This document shows positions 9,064 to 19,500 of a stretch of 55,079 nt of DNA, piece after piece. Source of the DNA: an uncultured Clostridia bacterium (GTDB lineage: Bacteria > Bacillota > Clostridia > TANB77 > CAG-508); the NCBI GenBank assembly GCA_944389655.1, contig CALXND010000004.1:1-55079 (forward strand), written 5' to 3'. Below the pieces are notes generated by a model. It saw only the letters and a list, made by a program, of their open reading frames with translations, was not told the DNA's origin and did not search any database. A program made the translations under genes and the position numbers. Within the stretch, counting starts at the first letter, position 1. Every line of letters starts with the position of its first letter.

Positions 9064-9188
9064 AATTCAAAAAACAAACTGCGTCTTGTGTTGTTAGTTT
9101 TTAAACAAAAATCCTTTGGCGTACACCAAGTACGCTTCCGGTATTTTGTTTAAAAACTGCCTAGCAATACTTGTTTCTTTTTTGAATT
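9064..9188. repeat. 125-bp imperfect fold-back element after hydB
   Basis: The segment reads as one long imperfect inverted repeat: AATTCAAAAAACAAAC at the left pairs with the Ts and AATT at the right (to 9188), GTTTTTAAACAAAA pairs with TTTTGTTTAAAAAC, and the centre GCGTAC-ACCAA-GTACGC closes it. It starts right after the hydB stop. It is unlike the GGGGAC palindrome family elsewhere in the window. It could act as a terminator or RNA stabiliser, or be a MITE-like insertion that accompanied the GNAT gene. Confidence 0.75.
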
Positions 9189-9215
9189 AGAAAATTTATA
9201 AGAAAGGTGATAATG

Positions 9216-9785
9216 ATGAAATATTTTAAAAAATTAATAGGGGATAGACTTTATTTATCTCCAAGAAGTATAGAGGATGCAGAAACATATGTAAAATGGT
9301 TAAATGATTTTGATATAACTGATTATACAAATAGATCTGCAATTTTAATGGATATAGAAACAGAAAAGGAATATTTATCAAATAGAAAAGATAATAGTAT
9401 GGGTTTTGTAATTGTTAGGTCAGAAAATGATGAAATGATTGGCTCTATTGGTTTCGACAAAATAGATTATTTAAATAGAATTGCTACTTTCGGAATAATG
9501 ATAGGAGAACAAGAAAATAGAGAAAAAGGTTATGGAACAGAGGCTATTAATTTATTATTAGATTATGGTTTTAACTATTTGAACTTAAACAATATTAACT
9601 TATATGTTATGGAATTTAATCCAAGGGCTATAGCTTGCTACAAAAAGTGTGGATTTAAAGAAATGGGTAGAATTAGAAAATGTGCTTTTATAAATGGAAA
9701 ATATTATGATAAATTATATATGGATATTTTAAAAGAAGAGTTTGACGAAATTGGCAAATCTTATATTAGAAATAAGAATATATAG
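9216..9785 (+). CDS. GNAT family N-acetyltransferase
   Basis: About 189 residues, RimJ/RimL-like GNAT fold: an N-terminal strand (RLYLSPRSIEDAETYVKW), a central GSIGFDKIDYLNRIATFGIMIGE, the acetyl-CoA loop REKGYGTEAINLLLDYGF at about 108-125, and the C-terminal NLNNINLYVMEFNPRAIACYKKCGFKEMGR. Substrate unknown. The start is ATG 9216 (or 9213), after AGAAAGG at 9201-9207. It splits the hydrogenase operon between hydB and hydA and is bracketed by a fold-back repeat (9064-9188) and a palindrome (9786-9822), so it looks like an inserted passenger. The short spacing still permits read-through to hydA. Confidence 0.88.
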   Translation: MKYFKKLIGDRLYLSPRSIEDAETYVKWLNDFDITDYTNRSAILMDIETEKEYLSNRKDNSMGFVIVRSENDEMIGSIGFDKIDYLNRIATFGIMIGEQENREKGYGTEAINLLLDYGFNYLNLNNINLYVMEFNPRAIACYKKCGFKEMGRIRKCAFINGKYYDKLYMDILKEEFDEIGKSYIRNKNI

Positions 9786-9822
9786 TTTTGCGCAAATGGG
9801 GTCAGACCCCATTTGCGCAAAA
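9786..9822. repeat. REP-like palindrome (GGGGTC-A-GACCCC subtype) before hydA
   Basis: A perfect 18-nt inverted repeat (9786-9803 with 9805-9822) around a single central A. The arms end in TTTTGCGCAAATGGGGTC. It begins at the nucleotide after the GNAT stop codon and its right end runs straight into AGGAGG (9823-9828), the hydA ribosome binding site. The same palindrome, with a central T, lies before clpC at 45492. Confidence 0.9.
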
Positions 9823-9833
9823 AGGAGGAAAAG

Positions 9834-11574
9834 ATGGTTAATTTGAAGATAGATGATAAGAATGTTGTGGTGCCAGAAGGTACAACAATATTAGATGCGG
9901 CAAAACAAGCAGGAATAGATATTCCAACTTTATGTTTTTTAAAGGATATAAATGAGGTTGGAGACTGTAGAATGTGTATTGTTGAGGTTGAAGGTAGACG
10001 TGGATTTGCAACTTCTTGTATTCAAACTGTAGAGGAAGGAATGGTTGTTCATACGCACACCCCAAATGTATTAGAAGCAAGACACACTATATTAGATTTA
10101 ATTATTTCAAATCATTCAAAAGATTGTTTAACCTGTACACGTTCTGGTAATTGTGAGCTTCAAGATTTAGCAATTAAGTTTAATGTTTTAGATATTGAGT
10201 TTAAAGGAGAGCGTACAGAACACAAAATTGATGATAAGTCACCATCTATAGTTAGAGATTTTAATAAATGTATTCTTTGTAGAAGATGTGTAGCAACATG
10301 TAAAAATGTGCAAAATATTGGGGCTATTGATTGTATAGAGAGAGGCTTTGAATCATGTATTTCTACAACATATGACCATAGTCTAAATGATGTAAATTGT
10401 ACATTTTGTGGCCAATGTATAGAGTCTTGTCCAACTGGTGCACTTCATGAAAAAGAGAATATTAATGAGGTTTGGGCAAAACTTAAAGATCCAGATACTT
10501 TTGTAGTAGTTCAAACAGCTCCATCTATTAGAGTAGCTTTAGGCGAGGAATTTGGTATGGAGATAGGTACAAATGTTACAGGGAAAATGGTATCTGCTCT
10601 AAAAAATTTGGGATTTGATAAAGTATTTGATACTAACACAGGTGCAGATTTTACAATTATGGAAGAAGCTACAGAATTTGTAAAAAGGTTTAAAGAAAAT
10701 GACAATTTGCCAATGACAACTTCGTGTTGCCCAGGCTGGGTACGTTTTGCAGAAATGGAATATCCAGAAAATCTACCACATTTATCTAGTTGCAAGTCGC
10801 CACATCAAATGTTTGGAGCAATTATTAAATCGTATTATGCAGAGAAAAACAATATGGATCCAAGCAAAATTTACGTAGTCTCTGTAATGCCATGTATTGC
10901 TAAAAAATATGAAAGACAAAGAGAAGAAATGAAAGTAAATGGCCTATGGGATGTAGACGCAGTTATTACGACTCGTGAACTTTCTAGGATGATAAAACAA
11001 GCCAATATTGAGTTTGACAAATTAGAAGATGATACATTTGATAACCCAATGGGAGAGGCTAGCCGGAGCAGGAGCAATATTTGGAGTAACAGGGGGAGTT
11101 ATGGAAGCGGCTCTTCGTACTGCGTATGAACTAATTACAGGAAAAGAGTTACAGAAGCTAGAATTTGAAGAAGTTAGAGGACAAAAGGGAATAAAAAAAG
11201 CTACTGTACAAATAGGGGCAAAAGAAGTAAAAGTAGCAGTAGCTCATGGACTTGGAAACGCAAGAAAGGTAATGGAAGATATAAAAAATGGTACAGCGGA
11301 CTACAGTTTTGTTGAAGTTATGGCTTGCCCAGGAGGCTGTATAATGGGTGGTGGTCAACCAATAAAAAATTCAAAAACAAGAATGACTGTAGATGTAGCA
11401 GCCAAAAGAGCATCTGCAATGTATTCTATAGATGAAAGAAGTACAATTAGAAAGTCACACGAGAATCCAATTTTAAAGCAAATATATAAAGAATATATTG
11501 GAAAACCAGGTGAGCATAAGGCACATGAGCTTTTACATACACATTATACTCCTATGGAAGAGTATAGAATATAA
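9834..11574 (+). pseudogene. hydA: [FeFe] hydrogenase catalytic subunit HydA, split by a one-base frameshift
   Basis: Rebuilt, this is a 579-residue HydA, the normal length for trimeric hydrogenases. It has an N-terminal [2Fe-2S] domain (GDCRMCIVEVEG), a His-Cys3 [4Fe-4S] site (HSKDCLTCTRSGNCEL), two [4Fe-4S] motifs (CILCRRCVATC and CTFCGQCIESCP), and the H-cluster motifs TSCCPGW, MPCIAKK and ACPGGCIMGGGQP. The frame from ATG 9834 ends wrongly at 11129; the C-terminal part with the third H-cluster motif is in the +1 frame and ends at 11574. The break is one extra C in AGCCGGAGC at 11061-11069, where GEASGAGAIFG is expected. It is either a real mutation, which would abolish H2 chemistry, or a consensus error. 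AGGAGG at 9823 sets the start. Confidence 0.9.
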
Positions 11575-11720
11575 AAATTCCCTGCGCGGATTTGACATTT
11601 AATATAAACCATTATTTAGTAACAGGCTATATATTAGCTTGGATATAATAAATTTGTGATTAATATTAATTAAAGGCTTTTAAAATAAAATTTATACTAA
11701 AGGAAGGAATAATAATAAAA

Positions 11721-14700
11721 ATGGGCGATTTCGTACATTTACATATACATAGCGAATTTAGTTTATTAGATGGAGCAAATAGAATAAAGGACTTGCCAGT
11801 TAGAGCAAAAGAACTAGGAATGGATGCAATGGCCATAACAGACCATGGGGTAATGTTTGGAGCAATTGACTTTTATAAAGCGTGCAAGGCAAATGGCATA
11901 AAACCAATTATAGGGTGCGAAGTGTATGTAGCACCACGTACAAGGCATGACAATGATGCAGAGCTAGATAGTAAATACAATCACTTAATTTTGCTAGCAA
12001 AAAATAACGAGGGATATAAAAATTTATCTAAACTAGTATCATTAAGTTTCACAGAAGGTTTTTACTATAAGCCCCGTATAGACAAAGAAATACTAGAAAA
12101 ATATCACAAGAACCTAATATGCTGTAGTGCGTGCCTAGCAGGAGAAGTAAACCAAGCAATTTTAAAAGGTGATATGGAAGAAGCAAAACGAGTAGCAAAT
12201 TGGTTTAAAGGGATATTTGGAAAAGATTATTATTTAGAAATTCAAAACAATGGTGTAAAGGACCAAGTACTAGTAAACCAAAAGCTAGTACAGCTTTCAC
12301 GAGAACTAGATATTCCGCTAGTTGCAACAAATGATGCTCATTACTTAAAACGAGAAGATGCATATAATCATGAGGTTTTACTATGTATTCAAACAGGAAA
12401 AAGAATGACAGACGAAGACAGAATGCGTTTTGAAACAGATGAGCTATATGTTAAGTCTCCAGAAGAGATGAAAGAATATTTTGCAAATGTTCCAGAAGCT
12501 ATCGAAAACACCGTAAAAATTGCAAATGAATGTAATGTAGAATTTGAATTTGGTCATACAATATTACCTAATTATGATGTGCCAGAAGGTTTTAAAACAC
12601 ATTACGATTATTTAAAACAGCTTACAGATGACGGTATTATAAAAAGATATGGAGAAAATCCATCAGAAGAAATTTTACAAAGAAAAGATTATGAGTTATC
12701 AGTAATAAATAAAATGGGATATGTGGACTATTTCTTAATAGTTTGGGACTACATAAACTATGCAAAATTAAATGGAATACCAGTAGGCCCAGGACGTGGA
12801 TCTGGTGCAGGGTCAATTGTAGCATATGCAATAGGAATTACAGACATAGACCCTATAAAATATGGACTTATCTTTGAAAGATTTTTAAATCCAGAAAGAA
12901 TTAGTATGCCTGATTTTGACGTAGATTTCTGTTATGAAAGAAGACAAGAAGTAATAGACTATGTTGGCAGAAAATATGGCTCAGACCATGTATCACAAAT
13001 TATTACCTTTGGTACAATGTCGGCCAGAATGGTAATTAGAGATGTTGGAAGAGCTCTAGACGTATCATATGCAGAAACAGATAAGCTTGCGAAAATGGTA
13101 CCAAATGAGCTACATATAACAATAAAAAAGGCAATGGAGCAAAATAGAGAATTACGCGAATTATATGAGACAAACGAAGAATACAAAAAGCTTTTAGACA
13201 TAGCAATGGCACTAGAAGGAATGCCAAGACAGGCCTCAACGCATGCGTGTGGAATAGTTATTACAAAAGAGCCAGTAGATACATATGTACCTTTATATAT
13301 GAGAGATAACACAATATCTACCCAATATATAATGACAACACTTGAGGAGCTTGGTCTTTTAAAGATGGACTTTTTGGGGCTAAGAACTCTTACAGTTATA
13401 CAGGACACAAAGGAATTAGTAAAGCAAAACAGAGGAATAGATGTAGAATTTGATAAAGATATGAATGACCCGAAAGTATATAAACAATGGCAGGATGGAA
13501 GTTCAGTAGGAATATTCCAGTTTGAAAGTCAAGGCATGACAAACTTTATGAAAGAATTAAAGCCAGACTGTTTAGAAGATATAATAGCAGGGGTATCTCT
13601 ATATCGACCAGGTCCAATGGACCAAATTCCAAGATATATAGCAAATAAAAAAGACCCAGAACATGCGGTATATACACACGAAAGGTTAAAACCAATCTTA
13701 AATGTAACATATGGTTGTATGGTATATCAAGAGCAGGTAATGCAAATAGTTAGAGACTTAGCAGGATATTCACTGGGAAGAGCAGACTTAGTAAGACGTG
13801 CAATGGGAAAGAAAAAGCTTGACGTTATGGCAAAAGAGCGTGAAATATTTATAAATGGTCAAGTAGACGAAGAAGGTAATATTGTAGTTCCAGGTTGTGT
13901 ACGTAATGGAATAAATGCAGAAGATGCAAACAAAATATTTGATGAGATGGCAGAATTTGCAAAATATGCATTTAACAAATCACATGCAGCAGCATATGCA
14001 GTATTATCGTATCAAACTGCGTACTTAAAAACATATTATCCAGCAGAATTTATGGCAGCAATGCTTAACAGCTTCCTAGGAAATTTAGACAAAATCCCAG
14101 CATATATAGACGAATGCAAAAGACTAAACATAGAGATACTAAAGCCAGACATAAACAAAAGCTTTACAAGATTTACAGTTGACGGAAACAAAGTACGTTT
14201 TGGCTTAGGAAGCATTAAAAATGTTGGCGTAGGAGCAGTAGACGAAATTGTATCAGAGAGAAATGCAAATGGGGAATTCAAGGACTTTGGTGACTTTTGC
14301 GAAAGAATAGCAAATGCATCAGTAAACAAAAAATGTATAGAAAGTTTAATAAAAGCGGGGGCATTCGACAACTTTGAACAAACCAGAAGAACACTTTTAG
14401 AGTCATTTGAGGCTATAGTAGATTCAATACAAGACAGTTCAAAAAAGAGCTTTGATGGACAAGTAAGCATGTTTGACTTAGGTGGAGAAAGCCAAAAAGA
14501 AATGAAAGAACTAAAATATACATATAAAACAATGGAAGAATTTTCGGAAAGAGAAATGCTTTCAATGGAAAAGGAAATGCTAGGAATATATATATCAGGG
14601 CATCCACTTGATAAATTAAGACATCAAATAGAAATGCAAACAAATATAAACACAGCACAAATGCGAGAAGCACAAGACACAAGTAGCTTAGATGCAGCAG

Positions 14701-15248
14701 CAATAGAAGGAGAAGATGGTCAAGCATTGGCACAGCTAAAAACGCAATCAAAAGAAAAGCTTCAAGATGGACAGTTTGTAAAATATGCAGGAATAATAAC
14801 AAGTGTAAAAAAGAAATTTACAAAAACAAATAAAATAATGGCATTTGTTACAGTAGAAGATTTGTATGGATCAACAGAAATAATAGTATTTGAAAACTGC
14901 TACCAAAATTGCTCAAATATTCTAATGGAAGACAACATCGTTTTAGTAGACGGAAGACTAAGCATTAGAGAAGACGAGGATACAAAAATAGTAGCAAGAG
15001 AAATAAAAGAATTTGGAGAGCAAAAAAAGAAAATGCTTATATTAAACATTACAAATCTTGACGACGAACATAAAGAAAAACTAAGAGGAGCAATAAAATT
15101 CTTCACAGGAGAAAGAAACAATATACCAATTCAAATTGTAAACGGAGAGAAAAAGGATATGGCAGGCGGATTATACCTTACAAACGAAACATTAGAAGAA
15201 TTCAAAGACATCGTAGGATACGACAACGCAAGGGTTGAAGAGGTGTAA
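11721..15248 (+). CDS. dnaE: DNA polymerase III subunit alpha, DnaE
   Basis: An 1175-residue C-family polymerase. It begins with the PHP domain (HIHSEFSLLDGANRIKDL, then AITDHGVMFG). The palm catalytic triad lies in GPGRGSGAGS (about 355) and MPDFDVDF (about 396-403). Next come the thumb and fingers, the beta-clamp-binding and helix-hairpin-helix region (KNVGVGAVDEIV) and a C-terminal OB-fold (VKYAGIITSVKKKFTKTNKIMAFVTVEDLYG at about 1015-1050). There is no exonuclease domain, so it is DnaE, not PolC. The ATG at 11721 follows AAAGGAAGG at 11699-11707. The TAA at 15246-15248 directly touches a fold-back element. Confidence 0.95.
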   Translation: MGDFVHLHIHSEFSLLDGANRIKDLPVRAKELGMDAMAITDHGVMFGAIDFYKACKANGIKPIIGCEVYVAPRTRHDNDAELDSKYNHLILLAKNNEGYKNLSKLVSLSFTEGFYYKPRIDKEILEKYHKNLICCSACLAGEVNQAILKGDMEEAKRVANWFKGIFGKDYYLEIQNNGVKDQVLVNQKLVQLSRELDIPLVATNDAHYLKREDAYNHEVLLCIQTGKRMTDEDRMRFETDELYVKSPEEMKEYFANVPEAIENTVKIANECNVEFEFGHTILPNYDVPEGFKTHYDYLKQLTDDGIIKRYGENPSEEILQRKDYELSVINKMGYVDYFLIVWDYINYAKLNGIPVGPGRGSGAGSIVAYAIGITDIDPIKYGLIFERFLNPERISMPDFDVDFCYERRQEVIDYVGRKYGSDHVSQIITFGTMSARMVIRDVGRALDVSYAETDKLAKMVPNELHITIKKAMEQNRELRELYETNEEYKKLLDIAMALEGMPRQASTHACGIVITKEPVDTYVPLYMRDNTISTQYIMTTLEELGLLKMDFLGLRTLTVIQDTKELVKQNRGIDVEFDKDMNDPKVYKQWQDGSSVGIFQFESQGMTNFMKELKPDCLEDIIAGVSLYRPGPMDQIPRYIANKKDPEHAVYTHERLKPILNVTYGCMVYQEQVMQIVRDLAGYSLGRADLVRRAMGKKKLDVMAKEREIFINGQVDEEGNIVVPGCVRNGINAEDANKIFDEMAEFAKYAFNKSHAAAYAVLSYQTAYLKTYYPAEFMAAMLNSFLGNLDKIPAYIDECKRLNIEILKPDINKSFTRFTVDGNKVRFGLGSIKNVGVGAVDEIVSERNANGEFKDFGDFCERIANASVNKKCIESLIKAGAFDNFEQTRRTLLESFEAIVDSIQDSSKKSFDGQVSMFDLGGESQKEMKELKYTYKTMEEFSEREMLSMEKEMLGIYISGHPLDKLRHQIEMQTNINTAQMREAQDTSSLDAAAIEGEDGQALAQLKTQSKEKLQDGQFVKYAGIITSVKKKFTKTNKIMAFVTVEDLYGSTEIIVFENCYQNCSNILMEDNIVLVDGRLSIREDEDTKIVAREIKEFGEQKKKMLILNITNLDDEHKEKLRGAIKFFTGERNNIPIQIVNGEKKDMAGGLYLTNETLEEFKDIVGYDNARVEEV

Positions 15249-15564
15249 TGCGCAATTGGGGACGGGCTTATTTTGCGCATTACATTCACATTCTTAGATA
15301 ATTTTAAACTAATTCAGAGTTAATATATTCAAAATGTGTTACGAATATGTCGGTCAAGCTGATTTTCAAACTAATTCTAAAGAAATTTTTGTAGCGCCAT
15401 CAATACAATCGAGATTCCCTACAAAAATTTCTTTAGAATTAGTACTTTCAAATCACATTCCATTCCATATTCTCACAAATTTTGAATATATTAACTCTTG
15501 CTTAATTGAAAAATGCTTGGCCGTGAACCGCAATGTGCAAAATAAGCCCGTCCCCAATTGCGCA
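15249..15564. mobile_element. MITE-like fold-back element, copy 1 (316 bp)
   Basis: Terminal inverted repeats begin TGCGCAATTGGGGACGGGC (15249) and end with the complement at 15564, extending inward about 40 nt. The interior is itself a long imperfect hairpin: AGTTAATATATTC pairs with GAATATATTAACT, and CTAATTCTAAAGAAAT pairs with its complement near 15440. The interior is nearly identical to 19840-20095. Short open frames inside it are by-products of the repeat. It starts one base after the dnaE stop. There is no transposase inside; the ends match the REP-like family associated with the RAYT at 28983. Confidence 0.88.
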
Positions 15565-15579
15565 AATTAGAAAAAATGA

Positions 15580-15607
15580 TTGACAATAAATAAAAAAATG
15601 ATAAAAT
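15580..15607 (+). promoter_or_regulatory. Promoter of the ABC transporter operon
   Basis: TTGACA at 15580-15585, 16-nt spacer, TAAAAT at 15602-15607, just outside the fold-back element. Downstream, 15641-15697 can form a long hairpin (TAAGGG to CCCTTA, with an inner stem ATAGATA/TATCTAT). It has no T-run, so it is more likely a leader structure or operator than a terminator. Confidence 0.65.
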
Positions 15608-15756
15608 ATTAATACATAGATTTAAGAGAAAATAATGTAATAAGGGGGAGTATTTTATAGATAATTTAATATCTATTACTAGTACTTCCCTTATATTAAG
15701 TAATGCGAGAAAAAATTAGTATTATATAAAAGCAATACAATTAAGGAGGAAGCTAC

Positions 15757-16459
15757 ATGCCATACATAGAATTTAAAAATGTTGTGAAAGAATATAAAAT
15801 GGGAGAAGTTTCAATAAAAGCGTTAGACAACACAAACTTCGAAATAGAAAAGGGCGAACTTGTTGTTATAGTTGGACCTAGTGGAGCAGGTAAGACCACA
15901 GCACTTAACATACTTCGGAGGCATGGATAGTGCAACTTCTGGAAGAGTTGTAATAGATAAAAAAGATATAAGCAAATTTAAAACCAAGGAGCTTACTAAA
16001 TATAGAAGAGAAGACATTGGTTTTGTATTTCAATTCTATAATTTAGTTCCAAATTTAACAGCACTGGAAAATGTAGAACTTGCAACTCAAATTTGTAAGA
16101 AACCACTAAGTCCAAAAACAATTTTAGAAAAAGTTGGATTAAAAGACAGAATGAAAAACTTTCCATCTCAATTATCTGGTGGAGAGCAACAAAGGGTAGC
16201 GATTGCAAGAGCTATAGCAAAAAATCCAAAATTACTTTTATGTGATGAGCCAACAGGAGCTCTAGATTATAAAACAGGAAAACAGATTTTACAACTTTTA
16301 CAAGATACATGTAGAAAGGAAAAAATGACAGTAATAATAATCACTCATAATAGTGCATTAACACCAATGGCAGATAGAGTAATCCATTTTAAAAATGGTA
16401 CAGCATTTAATATTCAGAGAAACGAAAATCCTACCCCTATTGCAGAAATAGAATGGTAG
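15757..16459 (+). pseudogene. ABC transporter ATP-binding protein (MacB/LolD type), split by a one-base frameshift
   Basis: Rebuilt length is 233 residues, typical of MacB/LolD-type ATPases. Walker A is GPSGAGKTT, the signature is [14 protein letters not shown], Walker B is [12 protein letters not shown] and the H-loop is IITHN. The frame from ATG 15757 (AAGGAGG at 15743) stops after NILRRHG. The expected sequence is NILGGMDSATSG, which is read if one C at 15916 in CTTCGGAGG is removed; the rest continues to 16459. With the frameshift only Walker A would be made. The partner permease follows after 66 nt and is intact. Confidence 0.88.
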
Positions 16460-16525
16460 GCATACATTTAATTTCTTAAAGTATTAAATGAATAAATTTA
16501 ACTATATGTAATAGAGGTGAAAAAA

Positions 16526-19500
16526 TTGAAAACCGCACTTTTAAAAGACGGAGTAAGAGAAATAAAATATTCATATAAAAGGTTTATATCAATACTCCTT
16601 ATTGTTTTGTTGGGAGTAGGATTTTTTGCAGGGTTAAGATCTGCAAGTCCAGACATGAAGCATACATTGGATGTATATTTTGATGACCTAAATGTAATGG
16701 ATGTAGAGGTTTTATCTACATTAGGGTTAACAGACGATGATATAACTGCAATCCAAAATGTAGAAGGTGTAAGCAAAGTAGAAGGCACATTTCAAACAGA
16801 TGCAACTGTTAGTTTTGATGAAGAACAAGTTGTTGTAAAATTAGAAAATATTCCAGATAATATAAACAAATTAGAGCTAGTAGAAGGGCGCATGCCAGAA
16901 AATGAGAACGAATGTATTGTCGAACCTGCTTTTTTGACAGGAACAGGTCACTCAATTGGTGATACTATTAGTATAGAAGTAGAAGATATAAAAAACGATG
17001 AGGGAGAAAACAAAAAAGTACTTAAGCAAACGAAAGTGCAAATAGTAGGAACAGCAAAATCACCTTTGTACATATCAAATGAAAGGGGCAGTACAAAACT
17101 TGGAAGTGGAAAAATAAACTATTATATGTATGTTCCTAAAGAGAATATAAATGTAAATATGTATACCAATATTTACATTACAGTTGCAGGAGCAAAAGAA
17201 CTTAATACAACAGATAATAAATATAAAGATACAGTAGAAGTAGTAACCAATAATTTAGAAAATATTTCAGAAGAGAGACAAGAAGCTAGGTATAACGAAT
17301 TATACGAGACTGCAAATAACAAAATAAAAGATGCAGAAGAAGAGCTAAATGACCAAAAAGAAAAAGCAGAAAAGGAATTAAAAGATGCAGAAAAAGAGCT
17401 TGAAGATGGAAAAGAAGAATTAGAAAAAGGCAAAAAAGAGTTAGACGAAAATAGGTCAAAGGCAAATAATTCATTTGCAGAAGCGGAGAGGCAAATAGAA
17501 GAAGCAGAGGAAGAGCTAAATAATCAAGAAAAGAATTTTGAAACGTCAAAGAAAAAAGCAAATAACCAAATAGGAGAATATAAGGAACAATTATCAACAT
17601 TAAAGCAAACGCAAACTCAACTAAACAATGTTGAACAAAATTTAAAAATAGCTCAAAATACTAAGCAACAATTAGAAAAATCTCTAGAAACTGCATCAGA
17701 AGAAGAAAAAGAAAAAATACAAGCACAATTAAGCCAAATAAATACTCAGATTCAAAAATTACAGATAACTATAAATGTTATAGAAACAGAGCTACAAAAA
17801 CAGGGAGTTACTAATATAAGCTCCACAATAAAACAAATAGAAGAAGGAATAAGCGAAGCAGAGGAACAACTAAGCAATGGAGAAAAGCAAATAAATGAAG
17901 CAAAAAAACAATTAGAGGACTCAAAAAAAGAATTAAATAATAAGAAAAATTCTACATATTATGAGCTAAATCAAGCAGAACAAAAAATAAAAGATTCAGA
18001 AAAAAAGATAAAAGATGGGGAAAAAGAACTAGATGATGCAAGAAAAGAATTTGATGAGGAAATAGAAGAAGCGGAAAACAAATTACTAGATGCAAAAGAA
18101 GAACTAAAAAAAATAGAAAGACCAGAATGGTATGTTTTAGATAGAGAATCGAATGTTGGATATGCAAGCTATGTACAGGATACAGATAGAGTTGCGAGTC
18201 TAGCAGATGTATTTCCAATAGTATTTTTCTTAGTAGCAGCGCTTATAAGCTTAACATCAATGTCCAGAATGGTTGAAGAACAAAGAGTTGAAATAGGCAC
18301 ATTAAAAGCACTTGGATATAACAAAGAACAAATAGCGAGAAAATATTTAGTGTATGCAAGTGTGGCAACAGTTTTGGGAGGAATAACAGGTTTATTTATT
18401 GGCTTTAATTTTCTACCAAAAATAGTGGCAGATATGTACGCAATGGTTTATGATGTGCCAAAAGTAATTTTACAATTTAATTTTGATATTGCTTTACTTG
18501 GAATGGCGGCAGCAATAATTAGTACTGTTGGTGCAACATTATATACATGTATAAAAGAACTTATACATAATCCAGCAACACTTATGAGACCAAAATCGCC
18601 AAAAGCAGGTAAAAGAGTAATACTAGAAAAAATTACAATAATATGGAAACATTTAGGTTTTACATCTAAAGTAACAGCAAGGAATTTATTTAGATACAAA
18701 AAAAGGTTTATGATGACAATAATAGGCGTTTGTGGTTGTACATCATTAATAATAGCAGGTTTTGGCTTAAGAGATGCAATTGCAAATATGATACCAAATC
18801 AATTTGGCGAAATAGACAAATATAATGTTAGCATATCGCTTAAAGAAGAAAAATCCGGTGATGACTTAGCAAAGGTAAAAGAAAATATCTCAAAAAATGA
18901 GGAAATAACAAATACAATTGGGGCAAATGTACAATCTGTAAAAATAATAAAAGATGATAATAACCAAAGTATACAATTAATAGTACCAGAAGACACAAGC
19001 AAGTTATCAGATTTTATAGAGCTAAGAAATAGAAAAAAACCAGAAGAAAAATATAGCCTTGACGATACAGGAGTAATAATATCAGAAAAATTATCACAAT
19101 TACTAAATATAAAAGAAGGAGACGAAATAGAACTAGAAAATTCAGACGGAGATAGAAGAAATGTAAAAGTTTCTAAAATAACAGAAAACTATATAATGCA
19201 TTATATATACATGTCTCCACAATTATATAATACTGTATTTGATGACAAAATAGAGTCAAATATGATTTATGCAATAACAACGGACTTAACGGAAAGCCAG
19301 GAAGATAATTTAGGAGAAAGATTGTTGCAAGATACAGACAATATATCTGGAGTAAGTTTTACATCGGCATCAGAAGACATGTTTACTACAGTGATGGAAA
19401 ATATGGACATGGTTGTGTGGATACTAATTATAGCGGCAGGTCTGTTAGCACTAGTTGTTTTATACAATTTGCTAAATGCGAATATAAGTGAGAGAATAAG

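Noticed and set aside
9064..9188. Fold-back element as a member of the GGGGAC palindrome family
   Set aside because: It lacks the GGGGAC/GGGGTC core and the GCGCAA ends, so it is listed as a separate repeat.
11029..11130. Programmed frameshift in hydA
   Set aside because: No slippery heptamer or downstream pseudoknot is apparent, and the inserted C recurs in the same context in the ABC ATPase, which points to mutation or consensus error.
15334..15570. Open frame of 78 codons inside MITE copy 1 (and the related frame at 19906-20109 in copy 2)
   Set aside because: Both lie entirely in fold-back repeats, have no ribosome binding site, differ in N-terminus between copies, and their similarity follows from DNA repeat identity.
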